In this document: positions 9,524 to 18,140 of the stretch, piece by piece | Position numbering within the stretch: the stretch's first letter is position 1 | Layout: each line of letters starts with the position of its first letter | NCBI GenBank assembly: GCA_013393545.1 | Contig: JABXHG010000188.1 | Location: 1 to 25,511, forward strand | Origin: Alteromonadaceae bacterium | GTDB lineage: Bacteria > Pseudomonadota > Gammaproteobacteria > Pseudomonadales > Oleiphilaceae | DNA length: 25,511 nucleotides | Direction of reading: 5' to 3' | Position numbers and translations under genes: made by a program | Notes under the pieces: model-generated | The model's database searches: none | The model's input: the letters and a program-made list of their open reading frames with translations, nothing else | Told to the model about the DNA's origin: nothing

Positions 9524-10621
9524 TCAACTCTCCGACGGTTGGGCAAAGCGGTTATCGGGAATGGCCTGTTCATTTTCCACCACCCGTATGGGGTTACCGG
9601 AACTCAGGCGATCCTGACCGGTGATGATCACCCGGGCTCCGGTATCCAGCCCCCTGGCAATCTCCACCCAGCCGGGCATGCGGGCACCGGTTTCGACCGA
9701 CAGTCGGCGGGCTTGCTCGCCTTCGGCCACAAACACGAATTTCTCGTCACCCCGGATCAACAGCGCCTGCTCGGGAATCACCAGTCCTTCGCGCTGCTGC
9801 AGGGTCAGTGCCGCGGACATGAACTGGCCCGGCCGCAAGAGGCCGTCCTGGTTATCAATCATCGCTCGCACCGGCAACGACCGGCTCAGTTCATTGATGC
9901 GGCTGTCCAGTTCAGCCAGTTCGCCCTCGAAGATTTCACCGGGGAAAGCCGGAGACTGCGACAATACCGTCTGACCGAGGCGAACTTCTCCGATAAACCG
10001 TTCCGGCACCGAGAAGCGCAGTTCCATCTGATCGGTGGCATCCAGGGTTGCCAGACTGGTACCGGACTGCAGATAGGCGCCCCGGGTTACGTCCGAAAGC
10101 CCCACCACCCCGGCAAACGGGGCTTCAATGCGGTGGTTATCCAGCCGCACCCGTGCAGCCTCGCGCTGAGCAATGGCAACATCCAGCGCGGTGCGCAATT
10201 CATCCACCTGGGACTGGGAAATGCTGTTATTAGAACGCAGGCGCAGGGCCCGGTCCAGCTGTCGGCGGGCATCGGCCAGCTGGGCTTCAATCACCTGCAA
10301 ATCGGCCCGGGCCTGGCGATCGTCCAGGCGTACCAGCAAATCGCCCTGCTCTACCCGTTGGCCCGGCTGCAGATTCAGTTCCACCACCCGGCCGCTGACT
10401 TCTGTGGTCACTTCCACCGAATCGGGCGCGCGCAGTGTCGCCACGGCCCGCACTTCATCCCGCACCTGCTGGCGTTGCGGGGCAATCACACTGACCGGCC
10501 TGGCACTGGTTTGCTCGTCGTCGCCGTTATCATCCTGCGTTGGCGCCATATTCTGGTAAATAAACGCGCCACCGGCTACGCCTGCAATCAACACCAGTGC
10601 CACCAACCATTGTTTCCACAT
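9524..10621 (-). CDS. RND efflux periplasmic adaptor (membrane fusion protein)
   Basis: The adaptor bridges the inner-membrane pump and an outer-membrane channel. The 365-residue product has an uncleaved-type N-terminal anchor (about residues 5-22). Two lipoyl half-motifs follow (about 70-100, and 165-195 with IEAPFAGVVG), flanking a coiled-coil hairpin at about 103-162 rich in Ala, Arg, Leu and Gln. The beta-barrel segment starts near 200 and the membrane-proximal domain covers the C-terminal part. There is no lipobox, so anchoring is by the helix. It begins 21 bases after the lipoprotein gene and runs into the pump gene, consistent with a three-gene operon. The AAAGG before ATG 10621 supports the start. 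Confidence 0.95.
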   Translation of the reverse strand: MWKQWLVALVLIAGVAGGAFIYQNMAPTQDDNGDDEQTSARPVSVIAPQRQQVRDEVRAVATLRAPDSVEVTTEVSGRVVELNLQPGQRVEQGDLLVRLDDRQARADLQVIEAQLADARRQLDRALRLRSNNSISQSQVDELRTALDVAIAQREAARVRLDNHRIEAPFAGVVGLSDVTRGAYLQSGTSLATLDATDQMELRFSVPERFIGEVRLGQTVLSQSPAFPGEIFEGELAELDSRINELSRSLPVRAMIDNQDGLLRPGQFMSAALTLQQREGLVIPEQALLIRGDEKFVFVAEGEQARRLSVETGARMPGWVEIARGLDTGARVIITGQDRLSSGNPIRVVENEQAIPDNRFAQPSES

Positions 10622-10642
10622 GGGTAAAGACCTTTCCTGTTA

Positions 10643-11050
10643 TCAATTCCCCGCGGAGGGTTCACTCCGCTCGTGTTTTTGTATCACCAGCACCACTTCG
10701 CCTACATCGATGCCCCATTTGCTCATGGTGGTCTGGTTGATGAGTGTGTTCGGCGTGATTAGATACATCCAGTCATCCATTCTCACGTCCAGGGTGCCCA
10801 CGCCATCTTCATCCCAGGTGGCCTGGATATCGGCATCAAAGGTACGAATGACCTCGCCGGAGTAGTCCTTGACCACACCACGGGCGGAAAGTTCGCCCCG
10901 GAAAAATTCGTCCGGAACCAGTTGCGGGCGGGTATCGCTATAATCTTCCAGGGCCGGGCCGGCACAACCGGAGACCAGCAGCGCCATCAACAGTATCAGA
11001 CCGGACCGCCGGAAACTGCGTGCGGACATTAAAAGATCAGACTTTTGCAT
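10643..11050 (-). CDS. Small lipoprotein resembling DUF3833, apparently with an internal deletion
   Basis: The 135-residue product has a basic N-terminus, a hydrophobic stretch and the lipobox LVSG-Cys29, so it should be a lipidated envelope protein. DEFFRGELSARGVVKDYSGE (47-66) and MDDWMYL...LINQTTMSKWGIDVGEV (91-119) resemble the two ends of the DUF3833 lipoprotein family, from memory of the family and not a search. Family members are around 170-190 residues; about 60 residues of the central beta-rich part seem missing between GVGTLD and VRMDDWMYL, with the frame kept. The function of the family is unknown. The start at 11050 has GGAG about ten bases upstream. It is probably the first gene of the efflux operon. 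The family assignment is moderate; a complete short protein is possible. Confidence 0.7.
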   Translation of the reverse strand: MQKSDLLMSARSFRRSGLILLMALLVSGCAGPALEDYSDTRPQLVPDEFFRGELSARGVVKDYSGEVIRTFDADIQATWDEDGVGTLDVRMDDWMYLITPNTLINQTTMSKWGIDVGEVVLVIQKHERSEPSAGN

Positions 11051-11255
11051 GATATTTACACTCCCTGAATGCGGTAATAAAGCTGTATGCAGTGGAGTCT
11101 TTTACGCCCGCCCTTGAAATCCCGATTAACAACCCCATGTTGTCGGTGCAGATTCACCTTTTACCCATAAATTTTAAGAGGTTATTTTCGCTGCCCGGAA
11201 GGCATCGGGCGGCCGTATGGCACAAGCAAGATACATAAAAGAAGGAGGTTCGAAG

Positions 11256-12191
11256 ATGGAGAATCGTACTGACGACTTTTATCCCACCCGCCTGGAACGG
11301 CCCGTTAACAACTTCGAACGCCAGGATCCGGTTATCCACAGCCAGGGCGAGGCGCGCACCAACGGCCCGTTGAGTGAAACCGAACTGGCCCAGTATGAAC
11401 GGGACGGCTTTCTGGTCTTCAACAACTTTCTGGACAAGGAAACCGTACAACGATTCCGGGATGACCTGCGCGCCTATGAAGACGACGACGGCATTCTGCG
11501 CTCCGAAGGCACCATTACCGAACCCGGTAAGCAGGAAATCCGCTCAATCTTCGGCATCCACGAGTTGTCCGACCGGTTCGACAAACTGACCCGGGACCGT
11601 CGCATTCTGGACATGGTACGCCAGATCCTCGGCGGTGATGCCTACATTCACCAGTCCCGCATCAACTACAAGCCCGGTTTCCATGGCAAGGGCTTCAACT
11701 GGCACTCGGATTTTGAAACCTGGCACGCGGAAGACGGCATGCCACGCATGCGGGCGGTCAGCTTCTCCATTTCCCTGACCGACAACAACCCGTTCAATGG
11801 CCCGCTGATGCTGGTGCCCGGCACCCACAAAACCTGGTTCCCCTGCGTGGGCCGCACACCGGAAGACAATTACCAGTCGTCCCTGAAAAAACAGGAACTG
11901 GGCGTGCCCAGCGACAAGGATCTGGACCAGATGATCCGCGAAAACGGTATTGAAACCGCCACCGGTGGCGCGGGCTCACTGATCATTTTCGACTGCAACG
12001 TGATGCACGGCTCCAACGCCAATATGTCGCCCTGGCCGCGCAGTAATCTGTTCTTCGTCTATAACAGTGTGGAAAACCAGCTGCAGCAACCGTTCTGCGG
12101 TAATCGCCCGCGCCCGGATTTCCTCGGTAACCGCACCAACATCGAAGCGCTAGTGCCGATTGAATCGCCGGATCTGCGCAAAACCGGTTAA
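11256..12191 (+). CDS. ectD: Ectoine 5-hydroxylase
   Basis: EctD is a cytoplasmic non-haem iron(II), 2-oxoglutarate-dependent dioxygenase that converts the compatible solute ectoine to 5-hydroxyectoine. The 311-residue product contains the family signature FNWHSDFETWHAEDGMP (148-163). His150, Asp152 and His251 form the expected iron triad, and Arg262 in PWPRSN is the likely 2-oxoglutarate contact; spacing fits characterised EctD proteins (His146, Asp148, His248). The start at 11256 follows an excellent AAGGAGG ribosome binding site; an upstream in-frame ATG at 11217 would add 13 residues lying across that site and was rejected. No ectA, ectB or ectC is nearby, so substrate synthesis must be encoded elsewhere. 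It is the only plus-strand gene left of oriC and has its own terminator, so it is probably monocistronic. Confidence 0.96.
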   Translation: MENRTDDFYPTRLERPVNNFERQDPVIHSQGEARTNGPLSETELAQYERDGFLVFNNFLDKETVQRFRDDLRAYEDDDGILRSEGTITEPGKQEIRSIFGIHELSDRFDKLTRDRRILDMVRQILGGDAYIHQSRINYKPGFHGKGFNWHSDFETWHAEDGMPRMRAVSFSISLTDNNPFNGPLMLVPGTHKTWFPCVGRTPEDNYQSSLKKQELGVPSDKDLDQMIRENGIETATGGAGSLIIFDCNVMHGSNANMSPWPRSNLFFVYNSVENQLQQPFCGNRPRPDFLGNRTNIEALVPIESPDLRKTG

Positions 12192-12220
12192 CCCGGGTTC
12201 TGACCAGCCCACTTCGATAA

Positions 12221-12250
12221 AAAAGGGGAAGCCCGCAGGCTTCCCCTTTT
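12221..12250. terminator. Bidirectional intrinsic terminator between convergent genes
   Basis: A perfect 13-base stem, AAAAGGGGAAGCC and GGCTTCCCCTTTT, closes a CGCA loop. The A-tract on one side and T-tract on the other allow it to work in both directions. It starts 29 bases after ectD and lies 25 bases beyond the stop of the converging tubulin-like gene. Confidence 0.92.
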
Positions 12251-12275
12251 GCTTTTCAGGTTATCCACACACCGG

Positions 12276-14567
12276 TCAGTCATCTCCCGACAGTGTCATG
12301 CCAGAGTTGTTGCCCACCTCACCATTCAAACTGATCATCCGGGTCTTGCTGATGCGGTGACGATAGATTTCCCGCAGGTACTTGATGGCTTTTTTGACGT
12401 TAGCCCGGGTCAGGCGAATGTCGTTGATGGAAACGAAATTGTCCTGGTCATGGCACATCTCCCGGTACTTTTTCTCGTACATGGGTTTGATGGCGTACCA
12501 GTTGGTGTCCAGAATCTTCGCCGGGTTTTCGAACTCATTAAGCATGCTGTCGATCAGCTCTTCGTCCAATTCCGGCGAACGGATGAAGTCAAGCATGGCA
12601 TCGTCCAGACTTTCGTCGTAACGCACCTGATCGTTGGCAAAGCAGCGCTTGATATAGGCCACGATCAGAGTCAGGAAATCATCGCTCAGGCACGGGCTCT
12701 TCACCACCAGCGTAGTCAACGACAGGTTGGCGGACGCACCAATCACCAGCGCATACCGTTTGAGAGTGGTATTCGGGAAGAGCGCGTTCAGGTGCGTCTT
12801 CAACCGATTCAGGTCCATGTAGGACAGCTTGTAGTCCTTGGGCAAGGACACGATGGAGACAATCGACGAACAGTTCTTGAAGAAGTGCAGGTCCTTGAGA
12901 TGGGTCGCATCGAAACCGGATTCCTTGTACTTCTTCAACGCTTCGCGGTAGCGGGAGGCCTCGATCGGCAGCAGACTCACCCCTTCGATGGCCTCGGTCA
13001 CCTTGTTGAAGTGCGGCAGATCGATGGAGCGGAAGAACAGATCGTCGATATCCAGCCGAGAATCTTCATTGATGCTGCGGAACTCGGTAGCGTGAGCATC
13101 GGTGGGCACCACCGATTCGGCGTAAGCCACCGCCACCGGGCCCGCCAGACTCATGAACAGATCGTTGGCATCCAGGCGAATGGTTTCGCCGATATCCACA
13201 CCGGCCCGGCGGAAATAATCCTCGTCGTAATCGGTGGTCACAGCCTGCGCGGTCAGAATGTTGAAGATCTGCTGGGAGATGTACTGGTTGGCGTACTTCT
13301 CCATGGCGTTGACGTCCACATCGCGGATCTGGCTGTCGTCCTGCTGTTCAGCGTAGCGCATGATGTCGTTGGAAATCAGCATCATGGCGTTCCACGGCCG
13401 GATGCGGTGCATCATGTCGGCATCGCGGGTTTCGTCGGCGTCGAAGTTGTAGGAGAAATCCCACTCTTCGGCCAGGTACTTGCACAGCAGGCGGCCGGCG
13501 TTGATGTGCAGCGCCTCGGACATTTCCACCCGGTTGTCCTGGATATTGGGCAGAATGCAGATACCACTGGTAAAGATCGGCTCGAAGACAAAGGAATGGT
13601 CGTGGTTTTCCAGCTCCCGGTCTTCCAGTTTCGGGTCAAAGGTCTTGCGCATGTAGGAATACTGCTGCGCCAGGCCGAATTCCGAGGCCATGCCCGAGCC
13701 GGTGCCGCCGCCGGCACTGAAGATATAGAAGTACAGCCGTGACTGGTTGGCCTTGATACCACAGGAATCGATCAGATAGCTGTGGATAAATTTCCAGTCT
13801 TCATTGGAGAAGTGGTCGGTATCCTTGTTCAGGATAATCCGCGCCAGATACTGGCCCAGAATCGGCGCGTTACCGGCACCGCCGGCATGAACCTCTGACA
13901 GGTCCATGATTTTCATCTTGTTGTAGTCTTCCAGGAAGGTGCTTTCATCGGCCCGGCGCGAGAACCGGATGCGCCCTTCAATGTCCTTGTCCAGATCGCC
14001 CAGCATGACCATGGGTTCAATCAGGAACACCGGTTTGACGGTATTGGATGTGGGCAGGTTCAGACTTTTCCGGATCCAGCGCATGGGCCCGACTTCTTTC
14101 TCCCGGCTGCGGCGTTCCTCGTTGTCCAGTTCCTGCAGATAATAGGAGCGGGCGCTGTGAACCAGCTCCGCTACATCCAGCGCAATGTTGGAGCCACAAC
14201 GACCCAGCCCGATCAGGCAGACGGATGGGAAAAACTGCTGCTTACGTTCTTCACGCTGATTGTCGCTGAAAACCCGGGGAAACACCGATTCGCGCAGGTG
14301 ATCCAGGTTGGAGAGGATCTGATCCAGATCCCTCTCGGTGAAATACATATACGGATCGTTCGGCGGGGTGTTGTCTTTGGATTTGCTGGCCGGTGATTTC
14401 GAGGATTTACGCGGGCTGCTGCCGGTGGTTTTCGGGCGGGCGGGGCTCTTGCTGGCCGCCTTCTTGACTACACGGGCTTCCGATGCGACGGCTGAGGTGT
14501 TGTCGAGCTCCTCATCCTGTTTTGTCGTTCCGTTGTTCTGGTGATCAGAGGGATGCGAGTTACTCAT
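12276..14567 (-). CDS. Tubulin/FtsZ-superfamily (tubulin-like) putative GTPase with basic N-terminal tail
   Basis: The 763-residue product carries CLIGLGRCGSNIALDVAEL (117-135), which resembles the first glycine-rich nucleotide loop of FtsZ and tubulin. DLSEVHAGGAGNAPILGQYL follows at 222-241, and FSAGGGTGSGMASEFG (283-298) contains the diagnostic GGGTGSG phosphate loop. A protein much longer than FtsZ (about 390) fits the poorly studied bacterial tubulin-like families, such as Pfam Tubulin_2 and the FtsZ-like families of Makarova and Koonin. I could not place the T7 catalytic loop with confidence; NFDADE at 374-379 is only a weak candidate. Residues 1-70 are low complexity, with Ser/Lys/Pro-rich repeats at about 33-64. 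There are no membrane segments or signal peptide. The C-terminal third is acidic to mixed and unrecognised. It is a single-gene unit between two terminator or promoter regions, and its role is unknown. The superfamily call is confident; GTP binding and polymerisation are inferred. Confidence 0.8.
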   Translation of the reverse strand: MSNSHPSDHQNNGTTKQDEELDNTSAVASEARVVKKAASKSPARPKTTGSSPRKSSKSPASKSKDNTPPNDPYMYFTERDLDQILSNLDHLRESVFPRVFSDNQREERKQQFFPSVCLIGLGRCGSNIALDVAELVHSARSYYLQELDNEERRSREKEVGPMRWIRKSLNLPTSNTVKPVFLIEPMVMLGDLDKDIEGRIRFSRRADESTFLEDYNKMKIMDLSEVHAGGAGNAPILGQYLARIILNKDTDHFSNEDWKFIHSYLIDSCGIKANQSRLYFYIFSAGGGTGSGMASEFGLAQQYSYMRKTFDPKLEDRELENHDHSFVFEPIFTSGICILPNIQDNRVEMSEALHINAGRLLCKYLAEEWDFSYNFDADETRDADMMHRIRPWNAMMLISNDIMRYAEQQDDSQIRDVDVNAMEKYANQYISQQIFNILTAQAVTTDYDEDYFRRAGVDIGETIRLDANDLFMSLAGPVAVAYAESVVPTDAHATEFRSINEDSRLDIDDLFFRSIDLPHFNKVTEAIEGVSLLPIEASRYREALKKYKESGFDATHLKDLHFFKNCSSIVSIVSLPKDYKLSYMDLNRLKTHLNALFPNTTLKRYALVIGASANLSLTTLVVKSPCLSDDFLTLIVAYIKRCFANDQVRYDESLDDAMLDFIRSPELDEELIDSMLNEFENPAKILDTNWYAIKPMYEKKYREMCHDQDNFVSINDIRLTRANVKKAIKYLREIYRHRISKTRMISLNGEVGNNSGMTLSGDD

Positions 14568-14648
14568 GACAGTCCGTCCGGATAGCGAGGAATAAATTTC
14601 AAAAATTTAACATACAAGATACCAACCGCTCTCAGAATAGCCAGAAAA

Positions 14649-14677
14649 AATATGTCTATAAAAGGGGCCTGTTACAA
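14649..14677 (-). promoter_or_regulatory. Possible promoter of the tubulin-like gene
   Basis: On the minus strand TTGTAA (14672-14677) and CATATT (14649-14654) are spaced by 17 bases, each matching four of six consensus positions. The -10 lies about 80 bases before the start codon, and the leader is AT-rich. It is the best match between mnmE and this gene, but only moderate. Confidence 0.4.
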
Positions 14678-14698
14678 TTTTAAACACCCTTGGGCCAC

Positions 14699-16069
14699 TC
14701 ATTTCCCGATGCAAAACGAGCTGAAAATCTTGCCCAGCAATTCATCCGGCGTCAGCTGCCCGGTAATTTCGCCCAGGGCATCCTGAGCGGCCCGCAAATC
14801 TTCCGCCAGTAATTCCCCGGCGCCATAGCCCTCCAGCTGGCTTTGACCCTGTACCAGCGAATCCCGCGCCCGCTCGAGTGCATCCAGGTGACGGCGACGG
14901 GCCAGGAAGCCACCTTCGGTGGTGCTCGCAAACCCGATGCAGTCCTTGAGATGGTCCCGCAATGTGTCCAAACCTTCCGCGGATTTCGCGGCCAGGCGAA
15001 TAACAGGTGCCGGCCGACCGGGTTCGGCGAATAGACCCACTGGCTCACCGGACAAGTCCACCTTGTTGCGAATCACCGTGACCGGCGCGTTGGCGGGTAG
15101 TTGATCTATGAAATCCGGCCAGATTTCGTGGGGCTCGGTTTTGTCGGTGGTGGTGGCGTCCACCAGCAACAGAATCCGGTCGGCCTTGTTGATTTCATCC
15201 CACGCGCGGGCAATGCCGATCTGTTCCACTTCATCGGGGCTGTCACGCAGACCCGCCGTATCGATGATGTGCAACGGCATGCCATCAATGTGAATATGTT
15301 CTTTCAGCACATCCCTGGTAGTGCCTTCAATGGCGGTTACAATCGCCGTTTCCCGGCCCGCCAGGGCATTCAGCAGGCTAGACTTACCGGCGTTGGGCCT
15401 GCCGGCGATTACCACGTTCATACCATCGCGCAGAATGGTGCCCTGCTCCGCTTCGGCAAGGATGGCGGTCACCTGCTCCAGCAGACCGGTCAAATCTCCC
15501 GCGACTTTGCCATCCGCCAGAAAATCAATTTCCTCTTCGGGGAAATCAATGGCGGCCTCCACATAAATTCGCAGATAGGTAACTGCCTCTACCAGCTGTT
15601 CGATGCGCCGGGAAAACACGCCCTGCATGGAGCGCACCGCACAGCGGGCCGCCTGTTCCGAACTGCTTTCAATCAAATCCGCGATGGCTTCGGCCTGGGC
15701 CAGATCCAGTTTGTCGTTCAAAAAGGCCCTTTCGGAAAATTCGCCAGGGCGCGCCAGGCGGGCACCCTGGCTACAGACTTCCCGCAACAGCAGATCCAGA
15801 ATGACCGTCCCGCCATGGCCCTGTAACTCGAGTACGTCTTCACCGGTGAAGGAATGCGGGTTGGGGAAAAACAGGGCGATGCCCTCGTCAATCAGATTGC
15901 CCTGGCCATCGAGGAAGGGCCCGTAGTGAGCAAACCTGGGTTTGGGCGCAAAGCCCAGCATCTGGCGGGCAATGGCAGCGGCCGCCGGGCCGGAGACCCG
16001 GACGATGCCGACCCCGGCCTGACCCGGCGCGGTGGCAATGGCGGCGATGGTTTCAGTGCTTGGTTGCAT
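14699..16069 (-). CDS. mnmE: tRNA uridine-5-carboxymethylaminomethyl modification GTPase MnmE
   Basis: MnmE (TrmE) is a dimeric GTPase that works with MnmG to modify U34 of tRNAs. The 456-residue product (E. coli 454) has the N-terminal folate-binding domain ([20 protein letters not shown]), a helical domain, and an inserted G domain. That domain has G1 GRPNAGKSS (223-231), the switch EGTTRD (248-253), G3 DTAGLR (270-275) and NKVD further on. It ends FCIGK, with the conserved Cys at the fourth-last position. The start ATG at 16069 gives the typical N-terminus. It lies between an upstream terminator (after yidC) and the tubulin-like gene. Its usual downstream neighbour mnmG is not next to it. 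Confidence 0.98.
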   Translation of the reverse strand: MQPSTETIAAIATAPGQAGVGIVRVSGPAAAAIARQMLGFAPKPRFAHYGPFLDGQGNLIDEGIALFFPNPHSFTGEDVLELQGHGGTVILDLLLREVCSQGARLARPGEFSERAFLNDKLDLAQAEAIADLIESSSEQAARCAVRSMQGVFSRRIEQLVEAVTYLRIYVEAAIDFPEEEIDFLADGKVAGDLTGLLEQVTAILAEAEQGTILRDGMNVVIAGRPNAGKSSLLNALAGRETAIVTAIEGTTRDVLKEHIHIDGMPLHIIDTAGLRDSPDEVEQIGIARAWDEINKADRILLLVDATTTDKTEPHEIWPDFIDQLPANAPVTVIRNKVDLSGEPVGLFAEPGRPAPVIRLAAKSAEGLDTLRDHLKDCIGFASTTEGGFLARRRHLDALERARDSLVQGQSQLEGYGAGELLAEDLRAAQDALGEITGQLTPDELLGKIFSSFCIGK

Positions 16070-16090
16070 GTTTCGGTTCCGGTGAAAACA

Positions 16091-16116
16091 ACAAAGGCTC
16101 CCGTGGGAGCCTTTGT
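16091..16116 (-). terminator. Intrinsic terminator after yidC
   Basis: ACAAAGGCTCCC and GGGAGCCTTTGT form a perfect 12-base stem around two bases. On the minus strand it is followed by TGTTTTC. It lies between the yidC stop and the mnmE start, so mnmE needs read-through or a promoter inside yidC. Confidence 0.8.
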
Positions 16117-16138
16117 CTGGTCAGAATCAGTGACAATG

Positions 16139-17842
16139 TCAGTAATTCTTGCTGGCGGTTTCCGCTTCAATCTTGCGAGTAATGTACCACTGCTGAGCAA
16201 TGGACAACACGTTGTTGGTCAGCCAGTAAAGTACCAGACCGGCCGGGAACCACAGGAAGAAGATGGTGAAAATCAGCGGCATGCCTTTCATCAACTTCGC
16301 CTGCATGGGGTCCGGCGGTGTCGGATTCAGACTCATCTGGATGAACATGCTGGCGCCCATCAGGATCGGCAGAATGAAGAACGGATCCATCTGCGACAGG
16401 TCGTTGATCCACAGGAAGAACGGCGCATGGCGCAGTTGCACGGCTTCAAACAGAACCCAATACAGGGAAATGAACACCGGCATCTGTACCAGAATGGGCA
16501 GACAGCCACCGAGCGGGTTGATCTTTTCCCGCTTGTACAGCGCCATCATTTCCTGGGACATCCGCTGCCGGTCGTCACCGTACAGTTCTTTCAGGCGATT
16601 CAGTTGTGGAGCGACCGCGCGCATTTTCGCCATGGATTTATAACTGGTGGCCGACAGGTGGAAGAACACCAGTTTGACCACCACGGTCAGCAGGATGATG
16701 GACACACCCCAGTTGCCAACCAGACCATGGAACCACTGCAGCACGTAGAACAGCGGCAGGGAAATGAAGAACAACCAGCCAAAATCAACCGTGCGGTCGA
16801 GGTTCGGTGCCAGGTTTTCCAGACGATCGATGATTTTCGGACCGACATAGGCGGTTGCGCCAACTTCGGCGGTTTCTCCCGGCGCCACGGTTGTGGCCGG
16901 ATAAACAAAGCCCATCACGTGCAACTGGTCACGTTTGGTGGTCTGGAACTGTGCGGGCTGATCGCGTTCGGGGATCCAGGCGGTCAGGAAGTAATGTTGC
17001 AGGAATGCCAGCCAGCCATTGGTCACCTGCTGGTTGACGCGTTCCTCGGACAGGTCGTCAAAATCGTACTTCTCGTAAGGATCTTCCGGTGTGCTGACTA
17101 CCATACCCAAATAGGCGCGAATGCCCATGCTGGTTTGCGAAGTGGGATCCGGTGACTGGTCACGGACGATTTTGCCGGTGAAATTACCTTCCCAAGGGGA
17201 TTCCGAGGTGTTTTCAATCAGGTAACGAACATTGATTTCGTAGCTATCACGACCGAAGACATATCGTTTGGTGATGTTAATGCCGTCTTCGGTCTGGTAG
17301 GAAAGATCAATTTGTAGCTGATCCTGACCTTCTTCCAGCGTGTAACTATTGGCTCCGCTTTCGAATACCGGCGGCTGGCTGGCGTTTCGGCCATCCGGGC
17401 CATTGCGACCAATCAATCCGCTCTCCATCAGGTAGGTGCGGTTGGAGGTGTTGGTCAATAGCTTCAGTGGCTCTTCACTATTGAGCGTTTTGTCATGTTT
17501 CAGTAGATCGCTGGATACCAGATTGCCGCCGATACGGTCGATAGTCAGCTCGTAAACATCCGTTTTGACGGTCACATAGCGGTTGGTTAAGCCGCTGGCT
17601 TGCGTGTTGGCGGCCACGGATGCGCCGTTACCGCTGTCGGGGGTGGTGAATTCATCCCCGGAGGAGCCGGTGTTTCCCTCAGGCAGCATCATTTCGTCGG
17701 CCGAAGCAGTGCTGTTACCGGTGGTTTCGGATTGGGCAACCTGATCCGTGGCTGGCTGGTGATAATCCTCGTTCCAGGCCAGGACCATCAGGTAACTGAC
17801 AATCGCAAGACCGGCAAACAAAACGATGCGTTTGATATCCAT
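16139..17842 (-). CDS. yidC: Membrane protein insertase YidC
   Basis: YidC inserts and folds inner-membrane proteins, alone or with SecYEG; the F0 subunit c encoded at the start of this window is a classic client. The 567-residue product has the Gram-negative form: an N-terminal membrane helix (about 4-22), a Ser/Thr/Gly-rich linker, the large periplasmic P1 beta domain (about 85-345), then five membrane helices. Arg408 in SMAKMRAV matches the hydrophilic-groove Arg366 of E. coli. NPLGGCLPILVQMPVFISLY and FPAGLVLYWLTNN are family signatures. It starts four bases after yidD and shares an operon with yidD, rnpA and rpmH. Confidence 0.98.
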   Translation of the reverse strand: MDIKRIVLFAGLAIVSYLMVLAWNEDYHQPATDQVAQSETTGNSTASADEMMLPEGNTGSSGDEFTTPDSGNGASVAANTQASGLTNRYVTVKTDVYELTIDRIGGNLVSSDLLKHDKTLNSEEPLKLLTNTSNRTYLMESGLIGRNGPDGRNASQPPVFESGANSYTLEEGQDQLQIDLSYQTEDGINITKRYVFGRDSYEINVRYLIENTSESPWEGNFTGKIVRDQSPDPTSQTSMGIRAYLGMVVSTPEDPYEKYDFDDLSEERVNQQVTNGWLAFLQHYFLTAWIPERDQPAQFQTTKRDQLHVMGFVYPATTVAPGETAEVGATAYVGPKIIDRLENLAPNLDRTVDFGWLFFISLPLFYVLQWFHGLVGNWGVSIILLTVVVKLVFFHLSATSYKSMAKMRAVAPQLNRLKELYGDDRQRMSQEMMALYKREKINPLGGCLPILVQMPVFISLYWVLFEAVQLRHAPFFLWINDLSQMDPFFILPILMGASMFIQMSLNPTPPDPMQAKLMKGMPLIFTIFFLWFPAGLVLYWLTNNVLSIAQQWYITRKIEAETASKNY

Positions 17843-17846
17843 AAAC

Positions 17847-18140
17847 TTAATGTCTGGTCTGAGTAGTGGAGTGGGAGTTGTCCATGCGGGTGCTTTCCTG
17901 CTTCTGGCAGCTCAATGGCGATGGCTCGGTTCCCGGTACCGGATCATAACCGCCTTCGGCCCAGGGATGACACCGTAAAAGCCGGGCACCTGCCAGGTAG
18001 CTGCCTTTGACAGCACCATGCTGTTGGATCGCTTCGATGGCGTATTGTGAACAGGTTGGGTGGTGTCGGCAATGGCTGGCCATCATTGGACTGATGGCGT
18101 ACTGGTAGAAGCGGATGGGCAGAAGCAGCAGCTGACGCAT
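17847..18140 (-). CDS. yidD: Membrane protein insertion efficiency factor YidD
   Basis: YidD is a small membrane-associated protein that improves insertion by YidC. The 97-residue product has an amphipathic start ([17 protein letters not shown]), the signature [16 protein letters not shown] with conserved cysteines, and [19 protein letters not shown]. The C-terminal 25 residues are polar and beyond the conserved core. Its ATG overlaps the rnpA stop codon by one base (TAATG), which implies translational coupling. Confidence 0.96.
   Translation of the reverse strand: MRQLLLLPIRFYQYAISPMMASHCRHHPTCSQYAIEAIQQHGAVKGSYLAGARLLRCHPWAEGGYDPVPGTEPSPLSCQKQESTRMDNSHSTTQTRH

Noticed and set aside
11193..11210. 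GCCCG/CGGGC hairpin before ectD as a riboswitch or attenuator
   Set aside because: A five-base stem alone does not support a regulatory RNA, and no T-run or alternative fold is evident.
12249..13742. Long open frame (about 497 codons) on the plus strand opposite the tubulin-like gene
   Set aside because: It lies wholly antisense to a gene with recognisable motifs, has low-complexity His/Gln/Val-rich composition typical of antisense frames in GC-rich genes, and matches no family.
15854..17155. Long plus-strand open frame (about 433 codons) across mnmE and yidC
   Set aside because: It is antisense to two certain genes and spans their terminator; composition is that of an antisense shadow.
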